Positions 1-6,298 of a stretch of DNA of 8,686 bases are shown piece by piece. Under the pieces are notes generated by a model. That model was not told the DNA's origin. It worked only from the letters and a program-made list of their open reading frames with translations, and did not search any database. A program made the position numbers and the translations under genes. Origin of the DNA: Ktedonobacterales bacterium (lineage in GTDB: Bacteria > Chloroflexota > Ktedonobacteria > Ktedonobacterales > JADMIN01); contig JADMIN010000078.1 of assembly GCA_015478575.1 (NCBI GenBank), positions 1 through 8,686 on the forward strand, read 5' to 3'. Position 1 is the stretch's first letter, and each line of letters begins with the position of its first letter.

Positions 1-1173
1 CTCAACGCCTTGCAACTCGTGCTGAATGGCACGGCGCTGGAGGGCACGATTTTCCTGCTCCAGGTGCCCACGGGCGTCCTGGCGGATGTCTACAGTCGGC
101 GGCGCTGCATCATCCTGGGCATCGCCTTCTTGGGCGCGGGCGCCCTCTTGCAAGGGGCGTTCCCCCGGTTCGAGACCATCTTGCTCTCGTCAGTGCTCGC
201 TGGCCTCGGCTACTCCTTCCTCAGCGGCGCGGAGGAGGCATGGATCGCCGGTGAGGTGGGCGAGGAGCGTGTGGCGCACGTCTTCTTGCGCGGCTCGCAG
301 GTGGGCCAGGTCGGCGCGCTGCTCGGCGTGGTCATCGGCACGGGGCTGGGCACCATCCAACTCAATCTGCCGATCCTCACCGGCGGCGTGCTGCTGGTGG
401 CGCTGGCGGGCCTGCTGCCGCTTATCATGCCCGAAACGCGCTTTCAGCGCGGCGCGCACCTAGAGCGCCCAACCTGGAACACCCTCAGCGGCACGCTGCG
501 TGATGCCGCGCGGCTGGTGCGGCGCAGTCCGGTGCTGCTGACCATCCTAGCGGTCACGGCGTTCTACGGTATGTCCAGCGAGGGCTTCGACCGCCTCAAC
601 GTGGCGCACTTCCTCAGGGACTATACGCTACCACCGCTTGGCCCGCTGAAGCCGGTCGTCTGGTTCGGTATCATGCGGGTCGTCGGCATGCTGCTCAGCC
701 TCGCCGCGATGGAGTTGGCGCGGCGTCGGCTCGACATGCGCCGTCCGGTCCTGCTGGCGCGCGCGCTCTTCGTCCTGAACGCGCTATTGCTGGCGAGCGT
801 CGTTGTCTTTGGGCTGGCGGGCGGCTTCGTGCTGGCGCTCGCGGCCTTTTGGAGTGTGACGGTGTTGCGCAGCGTGAACGACCCGCTCTATAACGCCTGG
901 CTGACGCGCAATACGGCGCCCGGAGTGCGAGCCACCGTCATCTCGATGAGCGGGCAGATGGATGCGCTGGGCCAGATCGTGGGCGGGCCGGTCGTCGGCG
1001 TGATCGGCACGGTGCGCTCGCTGCGCGCGGCGCTCGTGGCCACCGGCGTGACGCTCTTCCCCGCGCTGCTGCTCTATGCCCGCGCGCTGCGCAAGGGGCA
1101 CGTCGCCCAGGCGCCCGCGCCAGAAGAGGAGGAGGCCCCCGCCAGCGCGGAGGCTGGCACCGAGGCGACCTAA
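1..1173 (+). CDS. MFS transporter, DHA3-like (5'-truncated)
   Basis: The frame is open from base 1 to a TAA at 1171-1173 (390 codons) and must begin upstream of the window; the TTG at 10 is simply an internal Leu codon. The protein is a multi-pass major facilitator carrier, probably a proton-driven exporter in the cytoplasmic membrane. The loop motif A appears as GVLADVYSRRR at residues 25-35 of the visible part. In MFS proteins this lies between helices 2 and 3, so helix 1 and the N-terminus are missing and about ten to eleven helices remain. The following FLSGAEEAWIAGEVG stretch resembles loops I recall from DHA3-type carriers. A second half follows a charged central loop. The C-terminus is a soluble tail rich in Ala, Pro and Glu. 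The substrate cannot be told from sequence. The gene converges with the lipoprotein gene 46 bp downstream, and I see no clear terminator between them. Confidence 0.85.
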   Translation, partial: LNALQLVLNGTALEGTIFLLQVPTGVLADVYSRRRCIILGIAFLGAGALLQGAFPRFETILLSSVLAGLGYSFLSGAEEAWIAGEVGEERVAHVFLRGSQVGQVGALLGVVIGTGLGTIQLNLPILTGGVLLVALAGLLPLIMPETRFQRGAHLERPTWNTLSGTLRDAARLVRRSPVLLTILAVTAFYGMSSEGFDRLNVAHFLRDYTLPPLGPLKPVVWFGIMRVVGMLLSLAAMELARRRLDMRRPVLLARALFVLNALLLASVVVFGLAGGFVLALAAFWSVTVLRSVNDPLYNAWLTRNTAPGVRATVISMSGQMDALGQIVGGPVVGVIGTVRSLRAALVATGVTLFPALLLYARALRKGHVAQAPAPEEEEAPASAEAGTEAT

Positions 1174-1219
1174 CCCCCGCTGATCTGGTGGGCCACGCAC
1201 GGCCTACCTCAACGGAGTA

Positions 1220-1822
1220 TCACAACCCCTGGGCGGTGATGAGGATGTCGGTGACACCGCTCTGGGTGGCATCGGGCGAGATGGTCAGCGTCAACTGCGT
1301 CTCGCCCTGGCTCGCCGTGATCTGCTGGAAGCCACCGAGGCTGCCGCTGTGGACCGACCCCCAGCCCTTGGCCGGGAGTTGTTGGGTGTAGAAGCTGGCG
1401 ATGTCGCCCATGGGCGCGCTGGAGCAGTAGCCAAAGAGGCCGCTGCCGTTCTGGATGAGGCTGACGCGCAGCTCGGCGCTGGGATAGCTGGGGATGCTCG
1501 CTGGCGGCGGCGTGGCCACGCTCTTCGGCTGGTCGCAGATGTCGCTGGCGCCCGCCTGGGCCTCAGCGGTGCCGATAGGGGTGATGGTCGGCGCGGTGGC
1601 GCGCGGCGCGGGCGTGACGCCGCTGGTGGGCGTGAGGCGGCTGGCGGCGCCGGGCGTGGTAGTGCGCGCGGTGGTGGACCCGCTGGCACAGCCCGTGCCC
1701 ACCAGCGCCAGCCCCGCGATCAGCGCCAGCGCCAGCCCGCGCGCCAGCCGCCGCGGACGCGCGCCCCGCCCAGTAGGCGCGTCACCCGCGCGCGCGCTCA
1801 GCATCCGCTCTCGTTCCGCCAC
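1220..1822 (-). CDS. Putative lipoprotein or exported protein with small C-terminal domain
   Basis: 200 residues when started at the GTG at 1822, which has an AAGGGG Shine-Dalgarno 6 nt upstream. The next start is ATG at 1804. The upstream ATG at 1873 overlaps the predicted -10 box and is unlikely. The N-terminus has Arg-rich residues, a hydrophobic core (LALALIAGLALVG) and Cys45. That resembles a lipoprotein signal, but the lipobox is imperfect (Gly rather than Leu at -3), so an uncleaved membrane anchor is possible. Residues about 46-85 form a Thr/Ala/Pro-rich linker. The remainder, about 100 residues, contains SIPSYPSAEL, an IASFYTQQLPAKGW helix and two Cys (in DICDQ and GYCSS) that could form a disulfide. 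The layout 'Tyr-Pro-x-Ala, then FY..QLP..GW' resembles small extracytoplasmic domains I recall from Chloroflexota lipoproteins. The function is unknown. It diverges from the glycosidase gene. Confidence 0.7.
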   Translation of the reverse strand: MAERERMLSARAGDAPTGRGARPRRLARGLALALIAGLALVGTGCASGSTTARTTTPGAASRLTPTSGVTPAPRATAPTITPIGTAEAQAGASDICDQPKSVATPPPASIPSYPSAELRVSLIQNGSGLFGYCSSAPMGDIASFYTQQLPAKGWGSVHSGSLGGFQQITASQGETQLTLTISPDATQSGVTDILITAQGL

Positions 1823-1871
1823 GTGCTTCCCCTTCTCCGCTCCACCCCGCCGCTCTCTCCAACTGCGCTCC

Positions 1872-1880
1872 ATTTTAGCA
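1872..1880 (-). promoter_or_regulatory. Extended -10 promoter for the 1220-1822 gene
   Basis: The minus strand reads TGCTAAAAT, an extended -10 (TGn followed by TAAAAT, one mismatch to TATAAT). It predicts a start near 1865 and a leader of about 43 nt before the GTG at 1822. No good -35 box is seen at 17 bp, as is common for extended -10 promoters. Its position argues against the ATG at 1873 as the start codon. Confidence 0.45.
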
Positions 1881-2003
1881 TGGCGCGCGATTGCCCGCAC
1901 GAAGGTCCCAGCGGCGCGGCGGAGGGCGAGATGCGTGGCGGGCATTGGGCGCGCGTGGTAGGCTAGACACGAGCCATAATAAACGCACACGAGGGGGGCG
2001 CGC

Positions 2004-3383
2004 ATGACGGAGCGGCGCGGAATGGAGCGGCGGGAGGATGCCACCGTCGAGGAGGTGGTCTTTCCGCTGGGCTTCCGCTGGGGGGTGGCCACGTCATCCC
2101 ACCAGTGCGAGGGCGGCACTACGAATAACTGGAGCCGCTGGGAGGAGATGGGCCACACCGCCGGGGGCCAACGCTCCGGCCTGGCCTGTGACTGGTGGGC
2201 ACACGCCGAACGCGATTTCGACCTGGCCCAGGAGCTTGGCCTGAACGCGCTGCGCCTCTCACTGGAATGGAGCCGGATCGAGCCGCGGCCAGGCGCGTGG
2301 GATAACGCCGCGCTGGCGCGCTATCGCCAGATGCTCCAAGGGCTGCGCGCGCGCGGGCTGGAGCCACTGGTCACGCTGCACCACTTCACCCACCCGCTCT
2401 GGTTCGAGGATCGCGGCGCCTTCCTCGCGCCCGACGCGGTGGAGCGCTTCGCGCGCTATGCCGTGCGCGTGGTGGAGGCGCTGGGCGACCTCTGCGACTT
2501 CTGGTGTACGATCAACGAGCCGAACGTCTACGCGACCTTCGCCTACCAGCTTGGCGGCTTCCCACCGGGGCGCACGGGCGACTTTCGGCGGGCGATGCGC
2601 GCGCAGGCGGGGATGGCGCGTGCCCACGCCGCCGCCTACTACGCCATCCACGGCGCGCAGCCCAACGCGCGCGTGGGCTGGGCGCACCACTATAACACGT
2701 TCGATCCCGCGAACGAGCATTCCTGGCTGGATCACCTGGCCGCTGGGGTGCGCGACGCCGCCTTCAATGACGTCTTCCCCCGCGCGGTGCGCACGGGTCG
2801 CGCGCTTGTTCCGCTCCGCCCGCTCGTGGGCGATCTGAGCGCGGTGCGGGGCACCTGTGACTACGTGGGCATCAACACGTACTACCGCGACCTCGTCGCC
2901 TTCGATCCACGCCGCCCGCGCGAGTTGTTTGGGCGGAGCTGCGTCGTGCCGACGGCGCCACGGGGCGATAGCGGCGCGGCCAGCAGCGTGGGCGCGATCT
3001 ATCCCCACGGTATCGCGCGCGCGGCCCAGCGGGCGGCGGCGCTGGGCCGACCACTCTACATAACGGAGCATGGCGTGGCGGACCACGCGGATCGGCTGCG
3101 TCCGTGGCTGCTCGCAACGGCGGCACGAACGATGCATGAGGCTCTTCAGCACGGTATAGATCTGCGCGGCTACTATCACTGGACGCTGGTGGATAACTAC
3201 GAGTGGGCCGATGGCTGGAGCCTGCGCTTCGGGCTGATCGCGCTGGATGAGCGCACGCAGGCGCGCCATCCGCGGCCCAGCGCGGGCTTCTATCGCGAGA
3301 TCGCGCGTGCCAATGCCCTGACCAGCGAGATGGTGGCGCGCTATGCCGCTGGCGCGCTGGCCCAGACGTTCCCGTTGGAATGA
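2004..3383 (+). CDS. Glycoside hydrolase family 1 (beta-glucosidase type)
   Basis: 459 residues, the usual length for a single-domain GH1 (beta/alpha)8 barrel. It has no signal peptide, so it is probably cytoplasmic, hydrolysing beta-glucosides or beta-galactosides from oligosaccharides with retention of configuration. Family landmarks run in order: FRWGVATSSHQCEGG (residues 24-38, with Gln34 and Glu36), LRLSLEWSRIEP (83-94), LHHFTHPLWF (125-134), acid/base Glu172 in TINEPN, nucleophile Glu355 in YITEHG, and YHWTLVDNYEWADGWSLRFG (391-410), which holds the sugar-binding Glu400-Trp401 pair. The nucleophile motif has His where most members have Asn (TENG). The ATG at 2004 follows a GAGGGGGG ribosome site at 1991-1998; another Met at residue 7 is possible. 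A CATAAT at 1975-1980 could be a -10 box but has no matching -35. The gene seems to stand alone: the next gene is 212 bp away with its own leader. Exact substrate is not predictable. Confidence 0.93.
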   Translation: MTERRGMERREDATVEEVVFPLGFRWGVATSSHQCEGGTTNNWSRWEEMGHTAGGQRSGLACDWWAHAERDFDLAQELGLNALRLSLEWSRIEPRPGAWDNAALARYRQMLQGLRARGLEPLVTLHHFTHPLWFEDRGAFLAPDAVERFARYAVRVVEALGDLCDFWCTINEPNVYATFAYQLGGFPPGRTGDFRRAMRAQAGMARAHAAAYYAIHGAQPNARVGWAHHYNTFDPANEHSWLDHLAAGVRDAAFNDVFPRAVRTGRALVPLRPLVGDLSAVRGTCDYVGINTYYRDLVAFDPRRPRELFGRSCVVPTAPRGDSGAASSVGAIYPHGIARAAQRAAALGRPLYITEHGVADHADRLRPWLLATAARTMHEALQHGIDLRGYYHWTLVDNYEWADGWSLRFGLIALDERTQARHPRPSAGFYREIARANALTSEMVARYAAGALAQTFPLE

Positions 3384-3503
3384 AGCGCCAGCGACGGCCT
3401 AGACGCCGCGCGACACTCCAGGGGGGTATCGTTCGTAGAGAGGCGGAGGGCAGCCTACCTGTCGCGCGGAGATCCGCGTGCCGCTGGGTTGCCAGGTCTG
3501 GCG

Positions 3504-3555
3504 TCTCACCGGACGCGCGCCACCGAGCGTACCAGCGGGGGCGTCCCAGGTGAGA
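3504..3555 (+). repeat. Long imperfect inverted repeat in the leader of the 3596 gene
   Basis: TCTCACCGGACGC (3504-3516) can pair with GCGTCC (3541-3546) plus GGTGAGA (3549-3555). This gives 13 base pairs broken by a two-base bulge (CA, 3547-3548), with a 24-nt loop. No T-run follows, so it does not look like a terminator for the glycosidase gene. A second small hairpin, CGCGGA/TCCGCG, lies just upstream at 3465-3478. The element could be a structured RNA leader or a protein-binding site. It ends 40 bp before the start codon at 3596. Confidence 0.4.
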
Positions 3556-3578
3556 GCCACGACGAGGAGCCAGCAATC

Positions 3579-3599
3579 ATGAGAGGAGCGCGATTATGA
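3579..3599 (+). CDS. Possible six-codon leader peptide overlapping the next start
   Basis: An ATG at 3579 opens a six-codon frame (MRGARL) ending in TGA at 3597-3599, which overlaps the ATG of the next gene (3596-3598) as ATGA. A GAGGAG lies about 9 nt before the first ATG, in the sequence GACGAGGAGC. The AGAGGAG used by the next gene lies inside the mini-ORF. The arrangement is what translational coupling looks like, but a frame this short can arise by chance. Confidence 0.25.
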   Translation: MRGARL

Positions 3600-3973
3600 G
3601 GCCATCACTGACGCCCGCCACCCGGACACCCGCCATGCCGCCCCAGCCGCGGCGCCGACGGGTATCGCTGCCGCGCGATGTCTACAACGGTGCGGTGCGC
3701 GGCGACTTCGAGCATCATCTGGGGCTAGCGGGCGCGCTGACCCAAGCGCTGCTGGGCTACGTACCAGGGATTGGGACGATCTGCGCCATGCGCGACTTCG
3801 TCGCCGATCTGCGCCAGCGCGACCACCTCGGCGCGATGCTCAACGTGCTCGCGCTCTTCCCGGTGCTAGGCGGCTTCCCCAAGACGGCGGAGGTGCTGCG
3901 CCATGTGCATCTGGTGGGCCGCGCCGTCGCCAAGACCCGCCGCCGCGCTTACGATGAGCAACAGCCCTATTAG
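3596..3973 (+). CDS. Small hydrophobic protein of unknown function
   Basis: 125 residues. The ATG at 3596 has AGGAG 7 nt upstream; Met14 has no ribosome site. Residues 1-27 are Pro/Arg-rich and basic. Two hydrophobic stretches follow: about 43-68, containing LLGYVPGIGTICAMRDF, and about 78-94, containing LGAMLNVLALFPVLGGF. They are separated by a charged DLRQRDH loop, and the C-terminus is basic (KTRRR). The paired 'Pro-x-(x)-Gly' hydrophobic hairpins resemble membrane-associated modules that precede toxin domains in some polymorphic toxins. They also resemble short stand-alone proteins I associate with Ktedonobacteria. No toxin domain is present here. The protein is probably membrane-associated or membrane-inserting; no catalytic motif is visible. 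It sits alone between the glycosidase and the restriction-modification genes and has an unusual leader (inverted repeat and mini-ORF). Confidence 0.7.
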   Translation: MRPSLTPATRTPAMPPQPRRRRVSLPRDVYNGAVRGDFEHHLGLAGALTQALLGYVPGIGTICAMRDFVADLRQRDHLGAMLNVLALFPVLGGFPKTAEVLRHVHLVGRAVAKTRRRAYDEQQPY

Positions 3974-4098
3974 CGCGCGAGCCTATGCTCTCGGCCCTCC
4001 GCGCCTCGCCCAGAGCGGGCGCCCTCCACGCGCGAGGAAGATAGCGGAACATGGAGCAAAGGTCGCTCCTTCCTCACGCCAGCGGGTTAGAGAACTGG

Positions 4099-4128
4099 TT
4101 TTCAAGCGTGCCACGTATGCGTTATACT
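4099..4128 (+). promoter_or_regulatory. Sigma-70 promoter for the DNA methyltransferase
   Basis: TTTTCA (4099-4104, four of six matches to TTGACA) is separated by 18 bp from TATACT (4123-4128, five of six to TATAAT). A start near 4135 would give a leader of about 84 nt. This local sequence is more AT-rich than its surroundings. A dedicated promoter lets the methyltransferase be made independently of the endonuclease. Confidence 0.6.
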
Positions 4129-4138
4129 GGACAGATAG

Positions 4139-4161
4139 CCGGTCGTCTGAGATCAGACCGG
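4139..4161 (+). repeat. Hairpin in the methyltransferase leader
   Basis: GTCTGA (4145-4150) pairs with TCAGAC (4153-4158). The stem can extend through CCG (4139-4141) with CGG (4159-4161) across a three-base bulge. It lies just after the predicted transcription start, so it may be an RNA structure at the 5' end of the mRNA or an operator. There is no T-tract. Confidence 0.4.
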
Positions 4162-4184
4162 GGCACGTGAAGGGGCGTCGAAGC

Positions 4185-4194
4185 CGGGTACCCG
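4185..4194 (+). repeat. 10-bp perfect palindrome upstream of the methyltransferase
   Basis: CGGGTACCCG is self-complementary and lies 24 bp before the ATG at 4219, between the leader hairpin and the GAGGAG ribosome site. It is a candidate dimer-binding site or small RNA stem; ten-base palindromes also occur by chance in GC-rich DNA. Confidence 0.3.
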
Positions 4195-4218
4195 CGTGAT
4201 GTTGAGGAGAGCGTTTCC

Positions 4219-5451
4219 ATGAGGTCAGTGGAGGTATTCACGGGTGGAGGTGGGTTGGCGCTTGGCCTCGAGCGCGCGGGGTTTCGCCATGACGCGCTTG
4301 TGGAGTACAACCACGATGCGTGTGAGACGCTTCGGGCCAATAGTGGTGGTGCGTGCTTGCGCGGTCGAAGATGGCCTATCTATGAAGTAGATGCCCATGA
4401 GTTTAGATACGACCGGTGGGCTGGCAAGATTGACCTGCTGGCTGGTGGACCGCCATGCCAACCGTTCTCCATCGCTGGCAGACATGCGGGAGATGCCGAC
4501 CAGCGGAACCTGTTCCCAGAGTTCTTTCGCGCGGTGCGGGCGACGTGGCCGCGTGCCATTCTCATCGAGAACGTGAAGGGACTGGCGCGTGAGGCATTCC
4601 GGCCCTATCTGAGGTATATCGCCCTCCAGCTCCGCTATCCAACGATCACCGCGGGACCAGCGGAGCGGTGGGGAGAGCACGCGGATCGGCTGGAGCGGAT
4701 CGCGCGTGAAGGTGCGCGACCGGACCTCACATATCGGGTATATGGTCCGTGTATGCTGAACCTCGTGGATTATGGTGTGCCTCAGCATCGGGAGCGGCTC
4801 ATCTTCGTCGCGATACGCTCAGATATGGACATTGAGTGGTCGTTCCCCCCGCCTACCCACTCACGGGACGCACTCCTCTACGACCAGTGGATTACAGGCG
4901 TCTATTGGCGTCGGCACGGTCTGAGACGACCAGAACACTGCGCTGTGCCCGCCCATTGGCTCGCGCAGGCGCGCCTCACTGGTAGACCGCTAGAGATGGC
5001 GTGGCGTACGGTACGCGATGCGCTTTGGCGATTGCCCGAACCGGTGGATGGGAAGGAGCATCTGACGATTTCCCAGCATGTGGGCATACCGGGCGCACGG
5101 AGCTATTACGGGCACAGCGGCAGTTCCTATGATCTGCCCGCGAAGACGCTGAAAGCTGGTGGCCATGGCGTACCGGGTGGCGAGAACATGCTCCGCCGCG
5201 AAGATGGGAGCGTGCGGTACTTCACTGTTCGGGAGAGCGCGCGGCTCCAGACATTCCCCGATAGCTACGTGTTCCGCGGCAGCCGCACAGAGGCAATGCG
5301 CCAGATTGGCAACGCCGTGCCGGTCCTCGTCGGTGAGGCGCTAGCTCACCGCTTGATTATTTTTCTGCGCGCGGCGGATGCCAAGCAAACGCGCCATCAT
5401 GCGCGTGACTTAGCCGTGACTCCTCCGCTGCTGAAAGTGGTGGGCGGTTAG
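4219..5451 (+). CDS. DNA (cytosine-5) methyltransferase of the type II RM system
   Basis: 410 residues; transfers a methyl group from S-adenosylmethionine to C5 of a cytosine in the recognition site, protecting host DNA from the adjacent endonuclease. Conserved motifs run in canonical order: I, EVFTGGGG (residues 5-12, SAM loop); IV, GGPPCQPFS with catalytic Cys80; VI, IENVKG (116-121, Glu117); VIII, QHRERLIFV (189-197); a variable target-recognition region, about 210-308, closing with PAKTLKAGGHG; IX, RESARLQTFPDSYVF (338-352); X, QIGNAVPV (362-369). Motif I begins almost at the start codon, supporting ATG 4219, which has GAGGAG 9 nt upstream. The C-terminal 25 or so residues after motif X look non-conserved. 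Codon use is less GC-biased than in the flanks (GGT, AGA, CGA, GTA, AAT appear). The gene ends 3 bp before the convergent endonuclease stop. If it pairs with an Eco29kI-like enzyme the target may be CCGCGG; this is inferred from the endonuclease. Confidence 0.95.
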   Translation: MRSVEVFTGGGGLALGLERAGFRHDALVEYNHDACETLRANSGGACLRGRRWPIYEVDAHEFRYDRWAGKIDLLAGGPPCQPFSIAGRHAGDADQRNLFPEFFRAVRATWPRAILIENVKGLAREAFRPYLRYIALQLRYPTITAGPAERWGEHADRLERIAREGARPDLTYRVYGPCMLNLVDYGVPQHRERLIFVAIRSDMDIEWSFPPPTHSRDALLYDQWITGVYWRRHGLRRPEHCAVPAHWLAQARLTGRPLEMAWRTVRDALWRLPEPVDGKEHLTISQHVGIPGARSYYGHSGSSYDLPAKTLKAGGHGVPGGENMLRREDGSVRYFTVRESARLQTFPDSYVFRGSRTEAMRQIGNAVPVLVGEALAHRLIIFLRAADAKQTRHHARDLAVTPPLLKVVGG

Positions 5452-5454
5452 CCA

Positions 5455-6228
5455 TCACACGGTCTCATCAGCCTCACGCTCAGCCTCACGCTCAGCCTCA
5501 CGCTCAGCCTCACGCTCAGCCTCACGCTCATCATCTCCCGCTTCATCCACATTGTCGGCGGCCGCTTCGCCCGCGGCGCTATCCACTGGTAGGCCAGCGA
5601 TGTGGCGAGCGAATTGGACGCGCCAAAAGGTGACATCCTGAGCATTGGGGGGCCGCGATGCCGCATGTGGTCGGCCAGGATGTACGGTGTCCCACGCGGA
5701 TTGTTTCTGTCCCGCGCGTCCACTCCCCGGCGCGTGCCCACCTAATCCCCACTTATTCCACACGGGTTTGTGCTCACCAATGAGAATATGCTCCGCCAGT
5801 CCAATAAACAAATGCTCGATAACGAGGTAGCGGCATTGAAAGTCGGTGATCTCCAAATTGGTGACCGCCTCGATTGATTGCGCATGCTCCCATAGACGTG
5901 TAAAGAGCTTTGTGTCGCGTCCCGTGCTCTCAGCGTCCGTCGCGCCTCTTAGACCGCCTGGAGGAGCGGCCTGCCCAACGTAGATAGGTCGGTGGTTCTC
6001 CGGTTCCGTGGCTCCAACAAGAGGGGTATACTCTGGAAAAGGCCCCGTGTAATAGAGAGCGTACACTCCCGCGCCATAAAACGCTTCCGTTGGTGGCAGT
6101 GGGTGCAATGGTTGCTCGAAGAGCTTGCGCGTGAAGGTCTCGATAATGCTCCTTGTGGCCAGTGGACTATAGATCTCGTATGGAGCGTCGGGCCTGGGTT
6201 TCGGCCTATTCGTTTTCCGCGTCGCCAT
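5455..6228 (-). CDS. Type II restriction endonuclease, GIY-YIG family (Eco29kI-like)
   Basis: 257 residues; expected to cut unmethylated target DNA. The GIY-YIG core is clear. GVYALYY carries Tyr56, PIYVG carries Tyr83, RLWEHAQSI carries Arg111 and His115, and the helix EHILIGEHKPVWN carries Glu146 and Asn158. From memory the Eco29kI catalytic set is Tyr49, Tyr76, Arg104, His108, Glu142 and Asn154, so spacing matches almost exactly. GHAPGSGRAGQKQSAWDTVHPGR (163-186, here cited only for position) is the basic family signature after the core. Eco29kI cuts CCGCGG, so that site is the leading guess, not proven. The start at 6228 is fixed, because an in-frame TGA lies two codons upstream; its ribosome site (AGAAGG, 13 nt away) is weak. 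The protein exceeds the recalled length of Eco29kI (about 214), mostly through a C-terminal acidic and (REAE)n tail from about residue 216. Confidence 0.9.
   Translation of the reverse strand: MATRKTNRPKPRPDAPYEIYSPLATRSIIETFTRKLFEQPLHPLPPTEAFYGAGVYALYYTGPFPEYTPLVGATEPENHRPIYVGQAAPPGGLRGATDAESTGRDTKLFTRLWEHAQSIEAVTNLEITDFQCRYLVIEHLFIGLAEHILIGEHKPVWNKWGLGGHAPGSGRAGQKQSAWDTVHPGRPHAASRPPNAQDVTFWRVQFARHIAGLPVDSAAGEAAADNVDEAGDDEREAEREAEREAEREAEREADETV
5471..5530 (+). repeat. Five perfect 12-bp tandem repeats in the endonuclease 3' end
   Basis: GCCTCACGCTCA is repeated five times without a mismatch (with three further matching bases to the left, 5468-5470). Read on the minus strand it encodes the alternating charged REAE/EREA tail of the endonuclease, residues about 233-253. 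The 12-bp unit keeps the frame, so copy-number change would lengthen or shorten the tail without frameshift. The tail sequence predicts a stiff, highly charged helix. Confidence 0.95.
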
Positions 6229-6269
6229 GCGCGATCAATTGCCTTCTCGGCCTAAGATATCGTGTAGAG

Positions 6270-6298
6270 AGCGGTACTCTATATCACCGCAAGCGGTA
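6270..6298. promoter_or_regulatory. Candidate operator: repeated GCGGT half-sites between endonuclease and vsr
   Basis: ACCGC-AA-GCGGT is a 12-bp inverted repeat at 6286-6297. A further GCGGT stands at 6271-6275, so AGCGGTA occurs twice (6270-6276 and 6292-6298) exactly 22 bp apart, about two helical turns. One copy sits over the predicted endonuclease transcription start and the other between its -10 and -35. A looser pairing, TAGAG (6265-6269) with CTCTA (6277-6281), overlaps. No controller-protein gene is present in the window; the methyltransferase itself or an outside repressor could bind here. Confidence 0.35.

Noticed and set aside
1349..1966. Plus-strand frames opposite the lipoprotein gene
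   Set aside because: Their translations are Arg/Gly/Ala-rich low-complexity sequence with no domain. The minus strand has a signal sequence, promoter and ribosome site.
2259..3269. 336-codon open frame antisense to the glycosidase
   Set aside because: It lies wholly inside a well-supported GH1 gene and its Arg/Ala/His-rich translation has no recognisable motif; long antisense frames are expected in GC-rich coding DNA.
4053..4073. Possible terminator GGAGC-AAAGGTC-GCTCC after the 3596 gene
   Set aside because: The stem has only five pairs and the following TTCCT is not a real T-tract; a nearby GC hairpin at 4007-4021 also lacks one.
4225..4788. 187-codon antisense frame over the methyltransferase
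   Set aside because: It overlaps a gene with all key m5C methyltransferase motifs and shows no family signature itself.
5468..5530. CRISPR-like or phase-variable repeat
   Set aside because: The 12-bp units are contiguous without spacers, and 12 is a multiple of three, so they neither form a CRISPR array nor can switch the reading frame.
6239..6268. Promoter for vsr (TTGCCT, 18 bp, TGTAGA)
   Set aside because: The -10 matches only four of six positions and no ribosome-site or start evidence distinguishes it, so it was not annotated as a feature.
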